Positions 58,659 to 64,000 of a stretch of 64,000 nucleotides of DNA are shown here, in pieces. The position numbers and the translations under genes are program-made. Origin of the DNA: Phyllobacterium phragmitis (lineage in GTDB: Bacteria > Pseudomonadota > Alphaproteobacteria > Rhizobiales > Rhizobiaceae). The stretch is taken from NCBI RefSeq assembly GCF_002980495.1, contig NZ_PVBR01000011.1, positions 105,865 through 169,864 on the forward strand. The letters are read 5' to 3'. The first letter of the stretch is position 1. Each line of letters begins with the position of its first letter. The notes under the pieces are model-generated. The model was not told the DNA's origin. It searched no databases and worked only from the letters and a program-made list of their open reading frames with translations.

Positions 58659-60293
58659 TTACCCGGAAGGCCCGAAAGTTTCAAAGTGGATATGGCCGGG
58701 CGGCACGCCTCCGGCTTCAAGGCCCGTGCGAATATCCGCAAGGAAGCGCGCCGGTCCGCAGAGCATGTAGTGGGCTTCCGCACCTGCCCGAAGCGCCAGC
58801 AAATCTTTCGCCGTTACGCGTCCGGTCGCGTCGAAGCCGACATCCGGAACATCCGTCTCGCGCGGCGCGCTGTAGACGATTCTGCGCATGATGTTTGCAT
58901 GCATCCCGATGAGCGCATCAACCTCGGTTCTGAAGGCATGACTCCGCCCGTCGCGCGCGCCATGGATGAACCAGACCCACCGGCCGGGGTGGTTGGTCAC
59001 GGCGTCGTGCAACATGGAAAGCATCGGTGTCACCCCGACGCCCGCGCTGACGAGCACCACCGGAGCCTGACCGCCGGGAAGGATGAAATCGCCTGCAGGA
59101 GGGCGTGCCTCGATCGTGTCTCCGATCTCGACCCCGGCGTGAAGGAAGGTCGAGGCGATACCGCGATCCTCGCGCTTGACGCTGATCCGGTAGGTTCCGA
59201 TGTGCGGCGAACCGGACAGCGAATAGGTTCGTCTGATCCGGTCTGGCTGACCCGGCACCTTCCGTTCGACAGGCAGATGTTGGCCAGCCTCGAAAGGCGG
59301 GAGCGCCGCGTCATCCGGTGAGGCCAGATGGAACGAGGTAATCCGGTCGCTCTCCGCCACCTTGTCGATAACCTTCAACGGCCGGAGTTCCGCGCCCTCT
59401 TCGCTCCACCGGAGCGCCAGTGCGGCCGGGCGATCGATGACCTTCTCGACCGCGACCTCGATCATCCGCAGCGCATTCGGATCATGACTGTTCTTCGGCG
59501 CCCAATCGATCCTGGCCCGGCCGATGATATGCAGAAGGCCGCCCGTCGCAAAATCGACGAAGAGCAGGCCGACGCGCGGATCCCGGACCAGATTGCCGAT
59601 CGTATTGAAATACTTATTGCCCGCATAATCGGGAATGCGCAGCAGCATTCCATCGTCGGACACGCGGACGAAACCGCGCGATCCGCCACGGTGAGAGGCG
59701 TCATAGCCGTCGGAAGACCGATCGCCGCCTGTGCTGTGGCCGGAGCCGATGAACAGGGTATCCGCCGCCGCGATCCGAACTTGCTGATCCGGATCGAGCC
59801 GGTGCGAGATGCGGGATTTTGCTGCCCGCCCCGTTTCGACGCGGCGCCAGGCGCGCTCGTGAATGTATTGCGGGCAGTTGCCGAAACTCTGCCGAACCTC
59901 GATGACGAAGCCGTCATCGGTCGCGCGGACCACGCCGTTCAACCGATTGCGCCGCCGTGTCGCCAGCTCGATCCCCAGGATCCCTATCCCCGCACCGGGC
60001 GAGAGTGCGCCCGACAGAGGGTCCTGCGGGTGCAGCCTTGCCGCTACCGAAAGCCTGCGCGGATCAGGCGAACTCGCGAACCCGGCCGGTCCTTCGATGA
60101 TCGTGACCCACGGCCACCCCTCCCCGTCGCCACCCGCGACGACGAGAAACGGCAGTGCCGCAAAGAAGTCGCGGTGCTGATCGGGCATGTGATCCCGGAT
60201 GAAGCTGCCGGCCCAGGATGCGACGTCACCCACTTTGGCACGGCGCTGCGCCTCCAGTTCGCCGGCATGGAAAGGCGATTTTTCGAGAACCAT
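58659..60293 (-). CDS. PNPOx-like plus FAD/NAD-binding oxidoreductase lacking ferredoxin domain
   Basis: This 544-residue fusion has an N-terminal pyridoxamine-phosphate-oxidase-like split barrel (residues about 40-300; DFFAALPFLVVAGGDGEGWP) and a ferredoxin-reductase module (about 310-540; RIRRTYSLSGSPHIGTYRIS, VVLVSAGVGVTPMLSMLHDA and YMLCGPARFLADIRTGLEAG). Relatives usually continue into a C-terminal 2Fe-2S domain, but this protein stops at HFETFGPSG, just where it would begin. The downstream gene, in sense terms, is none; the GST gene lies 33 bp upstream, in the same operon. Confidence 0.78.
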   Translation of the reverse strand: MVLEKSPFHAGELEAQRRAKVGDVASWAGSFIRDHMPDQHRDFFAALPFLVVAGGDGEGWPWVTIIEGPAGFASSPDPRRLSVAARLHPQDPLSGALSPGAGIGILGIELATRRRNRLNGVVRATDDGFVIEVRQSFGNCPQYIHERAWRRVETGRAAKSRISHRLDPDQQVRIAAADTLFIGSGHSTGGDRSSDGYDASHRGGSRGFVRVSDDGMLLRIPDYAGNKYFNTIGNLVRDPRVGLLFVDFATGGLLHIIGRARIDWAPKNSHDPNALRMIEVAVEKVIDRPAALALRWSEEGAELRPLKVIDKVAESDRITSFHLASPDDAALPPFEAGQHLPVERKVPGQPDRIRRTYSLSGSPHIGTYRISVKREDRGIASTFLHAGVEIGDTIEARPPAGDFILPGGQAPVVLVSAGVGVTPMLSMLHDAVTNHPGRWVWFIHGARDGRSHAFRTEVDALIGMHANIMRRIVYSAPRETDVPDVGFDATGRVTAKDLLALRAGAEAHYMLCGPARFLADIRTGLEAGGVPPGHIHFETFGPSG

Positions 60294-60326
60294 GGTTGGG
60301 CTGCTTCCGTTTTGCGGTCCCCGAAT

Positions 60327-60971
60327 TCAGGCCAGTTCGGGAGAGCGCGCCATGCCCACGAAGCCCGGCAGCGCTTCGATGCGTGTAAGCCAGGCCCGTA
60401 TCGAGGGATAGGGAGACAGGCTCACCCCGCCTTCGGGCGCGTGCGCGATGTAGCTGTAGCCGGCGATATCGGCGAGTGTCGGGTGGTGTGTTGAAGCCAG
60501 CCAATCGCGATCGTTCAGATGCGCCTCCATGACAGCGAAAAGGGCATGCGCCCTGGCCTTCGCCGCCTCATGGTCGAGATCGGCGTCGAACAGCGTGACC
60601 AGTCGTGCGGCGCAGGGACCCGATGCGATCTCTCCGGCCGCGATGGAAAGCCAGCGCTGCACTTCCGCCTTTTCCAGCGGATCGGCACCCCTCCAGATGG
60701 TGGTATCGCCGTAGCGTTCGACCAGATAGGTGAGGATGGCGTTCGAGTCCGACAGGGCCACGCCATTGTCCTTGATCGCCGGAACCTGCCCAAGCGGGCT
60801 GATCCTGAGATATTCCGGCGCTTTGTGCGCCCCGTTTGCCATGTCGAGATCGATAGTCTCGTAAGGAATATCCAGCAGCGCGAGCATCAGCTCGACCCGG
60901 TGGCAATGGCCGGATTTCGGATTGCGATAGAGGGTCACGGGCGCGCCATTGCGGGCATTCGCATCGGACAT
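60327..60971 (-). CDS. Glutathione S-transferase family protein
   Basis: This 214-residue protein has a thioredoxin-like GST N-domain (residues about 12-90; LYRNPKSGHCHRVELMLALL, LGQVPAIKDNGVALSDSNAI) and a helical C-domain (STHHPTLADIAGYSYIAHAP). The SNAIL-like segment SDSNAILTYL binds the glutathione gamma-glutamyl group. AAAGGAGATTTCC precedes the ATG. It leads the GST/oxidoreductase operon and is divergent from a LysR gene. Confidence 0.87.
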   Translation of the reverse strand: MSDANARNGAPVTLYRNPKSGHCHRVELMLALLDIPYETIDLDMANGAHKAPEYLRISPLGQVPAIKDNGVALSDSNAILTYLVERYGDTTIWRGADPLEKAEVQRWLSIAAGEIASGPCAARLVTLFDADLDHEAAKARAHALFAVMEAHLNDRDWLASTHHPTLADIAGYSYIAHAPEGGVSLSPYPSIRAWLTRIEALPGFVGMARSPELA

Positions 60972-61111
60972 GGAAATCTCCTTTCAAACCGGGAGGTGGG
61001 GCTGCCGGAGCAGCGCGTATCGGTAGACGGCAACATAGAGATGAGCTAAACGTGAAAGAATAGACTCATTTTGAAATCCAGTATTTTGATTTCTGCAATA
61101 ATCGAGGATGC

Positions 61112-62017
61112 ATGGATCGCTTGCAAAGCCTGAGAGTGTTCGTTGCGGTGGCAGAGGCCGAGAGCTTTGCCGCCGGTGCCCGCGCCGTGGGTTTGAGTGC
61201 GCCGTCCGCGACGCGCGGTGTGAGCGCGCTCGAAGCCGCGCTCGGCGCCCGGTTGTTCACGCGCACGACGCGGCGGGTGAGGCTGACGGATGTAGGGCGG
61301 GCCTATCTGCAGGACGTGCGCGAAATTCTGGCCAATCTCCAGGCTGCCGGCGAAGCGGCCACCGGTGCGGCCCAAACGCCCGTCGGGCAGCTTCGCATCA
61401 CCTGTCCGCAGGAATTCGGGCGGATCTACGTTTCTCCCATCCTGACCGAGTTTCTCGATCGCCATCCCGGCGTGAGTGCTGACGTGCTGATGATCGATCG
61501 GGTCGTGAACATCGTCGAGGAAGGCTTCGATATCGCCGTGCGCATCGGTCCACAGCCGTCATCGGGCCTTGCCGCCATCCGGGTCGGGCAGGTCCGCCGC
61601 GTCGTCTGTGGTGCTCCAGGCTATTTCGCCGGGCGGGGCTGCCCGCAGGATCCGGCCGAGTTGGCCTCGCACCGTGTCGTGTCGGTGGCGCCGCTCAATA
61701 CGGGTCGGCAATGGCGCTTCGGGCCGGGTGGTGAGCGGATGGTCAGGGTGGATCCCAGGCTCAGCGTCAGCAGCGTGGCCGCCGCCATCGAGATCGCGCG
61801 GCGTGGATGGGGCATCTGCCAGGCCCTTTCCTACCAGATCGGCCCCGATCTGGAGGCGGGAACGCTGCGGACGATGCTTGAAGATTGGGAGCCCGAACCG
61901 CTGCCAATTCATCTGGTCCATATCGAGGGGCGCCGTGCTGCGCCGAAAGTCCGCGCATTCATAGATTTCGCAGCAGAGCGTCTACGCCAAACTGACGGGT
62001 TGAACTGGAAGAGCTAG
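61112..62017 (+). CDS. LysR-family transcriptional regulator
   Basis: This 301-residue regulator has the LysR helix-turn-helix (residues 1-60; MDRLQSLRVFVAVAEAESFA, LGARLFTRTTRRVRLTDVGR) and an effector-binding domain (about 90-295). The form FTRTTRRV.LT..G is typical of the DsdC/AaeR-like group that lies next to GST or reductase genes. It is divergent from the GST operon with 140 bp between and probably controls it. Its stop overlaps the Rrf2 gene stop by 4 bp. Confidence 0.86.
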   Translation: MDRLQSLRVFVAVAEAESFAAGARAVGLSAPSATRGVSALEAALGARLFTRTTRRVRLTDVGRAYLQDVREILANLQAAGEAATGAAQTPVGQLRITCPQEFGRIYVSPILTEFLDRHPGVSADVLMIDRVVNIVEEGFDIAVRIGPQPSSGLAAIRVGQVRRVVCGAPGYFAGRGCPQDPAELASHRVVSVAPLNTGRQWRFGPGGERMVRVDPRLSVSSVAAAIEIARRGWGICQALSYQIGPDLEAGTLRTMLEDWEPEPLPIHLVHIEGRRAAPKVRAFIDFAAERLRQTDGLNWKS

Positions 62018-62448
62018 CGGCAATGCACCGAAAGCGGCTCCGGTTTCCCCGGAACAAGCGTGTCCAGCGTTACATCTCTGAATCGCTCCACCAACAGTGC
62101 TTCCGCTCGTGCCATCGTATCCGCCATAGCGGCGTTGACGTTCCTTTCGACAAGGCAATCAGGATGATCGCTGCGGTTTCCAATGGCGAAGAGATTGGGC
62201 CGGCCAAGCGCTTCATAAACGGCCAGGAGACTGATCTCGTGTAAGGGGCGCGCCAACTGCCAGCCGCCGCCGTGTCCCTTGCCGGACCGGACGTGACCTG
62301 CCCTCCTCAAGCCTGCCATGGTCCGCCGGAACACGGCCGGATTTGTGCCCATGCTTCTCGCCAGAACCTCGGACGTCACCGGCTCTGTAACTTGCCCCAG
62401 GTGCAGCAGCACATGCAGCACGTCCGATAGCCTGGTGTCCTTGTTCAT
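62014..62448 (-). CDS. Rrf2-family regulator without iron-sulfur cysteines
   Basis: This 144-residue protein has the Rrf2 winged helix (LSDVLHVLLHLGQVTEPVTS, EVLARSMGTNPAVFRRTMAG, LRRAGHVRSGKGHGGGWQLA). Only one Cys lies in the region where NsrR/IscR/RsrR have their cluster ligands, so it is closer to YwnA-type members. I chose the ATG at 62448; a TTG at 62463 is an alternative because AGGAG directly abuts the ATG. It is divergent from a methyltransferase gene. Confidence 0.8.
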   Translation of the reverse strand: MNKDTRLSDVLHVLLHLGQVTEPVTSEVLARSMGTNPAVFRRTMAGLRRAGHVRSGKGHGGGWQLARPLHEISLLAVYEALGRPNLFAIGNRSDHPDCLVERNVNAAMADTMARAEALLVERFRDVTLDTLVPGKPEPLSVHCR

Positions 62449-62530
62449 CTCCTGAACCTTCAAATAATGCGCCGCTCGTCACCGTTGCATGAGGTACCGC
62501 ATGGATCGTTGACAGGATGCGAGTTAATTC

Positions 62531-62547
62531 GTATCTGTTGAAGATAC
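62531..62547. promoter_or_regulatory. Inverted repeat, possible Rrf2 operator
   Basis: GTATCT (62531-62536) is inverted as AGATAC (62542-62547) around a 5-bp centre, in the region between the divergent Rrf2 and methyltransferase genes. Confidence 0.4.
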
Positions 62548-62599
62548 ATGAGTTACCTGTTCTTCCGTAGCTCCATCTGATACATGCCCCGGAGTTCCC

Positions 62600-63304
62600 G
62601 TGTCCACACCAAACGACGCCAACACGAAAAGCCCAAGGCCATTCTCGAACCCTTCTATGGTCGCAACCTATGCGGACGATACGCCACGCAAGGTGCCGGG
62701 GCTGGCCGATCTCCATCGCATGGCGATGCTGCTCCTGAGCGAGCGAACCGAGCAAGCGGCGAGCATTCTCGTGGTCGGTGCGGGAGGGGGCATGGAGATG
62801 AAGGCGATGGCTGAAGCCCGGCGCGAATGGACATTCACCGGCGTCGATCCCTCCGCCGCCATGCTCGACCTTGCGCGACGCTATATCGAGCCGTTCAATG
62901 ATCGGATCGCGTTGATAGAGGGTACCGTCGGGACGGCACCGTCAGGCCCGTTCGACGGAGCGACCTGTCTGCTCACGCTGCACTTTCTCGACAGACACGA
63001 GCGGCTGCTAACGCTGAAGGAGATCCATCGTCGACTGAAGCCCGACGCGCGCCTCGTTGTCGCCCATCACAGCGTGCCAAGTGGAGGTGCGGAACGCTGG
63101 ATGGCGCGTTCGGCGGCATTTGCCGACCGCGCCAGCGTTGATTGGGAGAAGGCCACGGCCACCGCCACGAGAATGGCTGGACTGCCCCTGCTTCCCGCTG
63201 CTGAAGAGGAAGCACTGCTTCGCGAAGCCGGATTCTCGGATGTCGAGCTCTTCTATGCCGCCTTCTCGTTCCGTGGCTGGATGGCAACGGCAAGCGCGAC
63301 CTGA
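62600..63304 (+). CDS. Class I SAM-dependent methyltransferase
   Basis: This 234-residue protein starts at GTG. Motif I is ILVVGAGGGMEMKAMAEARR, motif II is FTGVDPSAAMLDLARR and the later motifs are ATCLLTLHFLDRHERLLTLK and RLKPDARLVVAHHSV. Substrate is unknown. Pairs of an Rrf2-type regulator with such a methyltransferase recur in Proteobacteria, and the divergent arrangement with a palindrome between suggests direct control. Confidence 0.84.
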   Translation: MSTPNDANTKSPRPFSNPSMVATYADDTPRKVPGLADLHRMAMLLLSERTEQAASILVVGAGGGMEMKAMAEARREWTFTGVDPSAAMLDLARRYIEPFNDRIALIEGTVGTAPSGPFDGATCLLTLHFLDRHERLLTLKEIHRRLKPDARLVVAHHSVPSGGAERWMARSAAFADRASVDWEKATATATRMAGLPLLPAAEEEALLREAGFSDVELFYAAFSFRGWMATASAT

Positions 63305-63895
63305 ACGCCTCCAGCGTCCGCGAACGGGGTAAATCCCACTGATGTCGGACGGCAGAAATGGGGTCGGAAGCGATCTTTATTGCGCTGAAACAGCTTATAA
63401 CCGCAACAAGATATATCGGGCTGTAGCGTAGAATCGGGGGGTCGCGATGCCGCTTGGTGTCATGCGGTGATCGGCGGGAATGTCGGGCCATAGAGGGCAA
63501 TCGGCGGCGTTTGGCGGGGCGAGAGGGATTTGAACTCTGCAAGATCACTGCTCTACGATCCGCAGAATCACACTGGAAATGCCTTTAGCCGCACGGGCAA
63601 ACCATCCTTTTTATACGCCACGGCATCCTATTCGCCGCACGATCGCGATCGGGGGCTTTTCTTCTGAAGCTGGACAGTTCTTCGATGGTGTCGGCCCCTT
63701 TCGGGCTAGGATTTTCGGAGGCAATGGCGCTCAAACGGGACAGGATCAGCATTGAGGTCTTCGCAACTGATCCAGCTCACCAACGGCGGGGTGGCTGAGG
63801 TGCGTCAGGCTTGATTTCCGGCTAGCCTCGCGTGTTCGCCTCAACTTCTGCTCTCGAGATTCCGGTTTAACCGGTCAGGGGAATCGCTTGAAAAA
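63305..63895. other. Gene-free stretch near the window end
   Basis: No convincing gene. It contains the exact 13-bp repeat CGGTGATCGGCGG (63465-63477) shared with 51313-51325, and a sequence like a tRNA 3' end at 63512-63535. Confidence 0.35.
63512..63535 (-). other. tRNA-3'-end-like sequence, possible attachment site
   Basis: On the minus strand TTCAAATCCCTCTCGCCCCG followed by CCA has a canonical T-loop (TTCAAAT), a T-stem 3' half, a 7-nt acceptor strand, a discriminator base and CCA. The upstream part does not fold as a tRNA; the T-stem pairs only at three of five positions. A duplicated tRNA 3' end of this kind is what an integrated island leaves at one of its borders. Confidence 0.35.
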
Positions 63896-64000
63896 TCATT
63901 TGTGTGCTGCGGTTATTGCGGTTTCGAGATAATCGTCGTCCCATCCGAGCGTTTTCCGTCTGACCTTGAGGCTGGCCTTGTCGTTGATGGAGCGGATGAG
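63896..64000 (-). CDS. C-terminal end of a gene running off the window
   Basis: Reading leftward from the window edge, 34 codons are open to a TGA at 63896: LIRSINDKASLKVRRKTLGW, then DDDYLETAITAAHK. The charged, helical character suggests the end of a real protein. The family cannot be named from so short a piece; the rest lies outside the window. Confidence 0.35.
   Translation of the reverse strand, partial: LIRSINDKASLKVRRKTLGWDDDYLETAITAAHK

Noticed and set aside
1..64000. CRISPR array, prophage or complete tRNA/rRNA gene
   Set aside because: No regularly spaced direct repeats, no phage structural genes and no complete tRNA or rRNA sequence were recognised by reading.

Overview
The window reads as high-GC alphaproteobacterial DNA, most likely from the Hyphomicrobiales (Rhizobiaceae/Brucellaceae type). 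The support is the malonate TRAP operon order (matP-matQ-matM-matA with divergent matR), a cobalamin riboswitch in front of a FecB/FecCD pair, a cyoABCD-SURF1 cluster with a divergent MFS gene, and a palindromic intergenic repeat of a kind common in this order. No rRNA or complete tRNA gene was seen. The many regulator-plus-target pairs and gene relics suggest an accessory chromosomal region, a chromid or a megaplasmid.

Layout. 1-4037: malonate uptake and decarboxylation with its GntR regulator. 4067-9498: an MFS exporter and a fadI/fadJ-like beta-oxidation pair. 9744-12275: a B12-riboswitch-controlled ABC binding protein and permease with no ATPase gene nearby. 12276-15816: gene-poor DNA with an ABC ATPase relic, structured repeats, small unknown genes and fragments of ArsR, IS5 and HsdR genes. 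15817-19400: a homocysteine S-methyltransferase and a covalent-FAD oxidase divergent from a GlxA-type regulator. 19687-25204: a UTRA-GntR regulator, a palindromic operator and an ABC importer operon containing an alkaline-phosphatase-superfamily enzyme, probably for an organophosphorus compound. 25742-32628: SURF1, cyoDCBA and a divergent MFS gene.

32932-36130: a MarR regulator, a guanine-deaminase-like enzyme, a paired SMR exporter and a broken DsbA/FrnE gene, with three related palindromes. Two further relics (LysR, methyltransferase) follow. 36670-44557: a plus-strand run of a NYN protein, a SulP transporter, a two-domain universal stress protein, a DksA-like factor, a second NYN protein and then an SxtJ / DUF5989 / O-carbamoyltransferase / SGNH-hydrolase cassette. 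That cassette is the best candidate for an undescribed system: an envelope-associated carbamoylation module resembling the sxtI-sxtJ-sxtK part of saxitoxin clusters but in a different setting.

44583-64000: a spermidine-synthase-like protein, several MFS exporters each beside a MerR or TetR regulator, a flavin reductase and SDR divergent from an AraC regulator, a ribbon-helix-helix gene beside a TraG C-terminal relic (an integrative-element scar), a TetR-controlled SRPBCC and secreted epoxide-hydrolase-like pair, a LysR/GST/PNPOx-flavoreductase group, an Rrf2/methyltransferase pair and, near the end, a short tRNA-3'-end-like sequence that may be an attachment-site scar. All functions are inferred from sequence reading alone.
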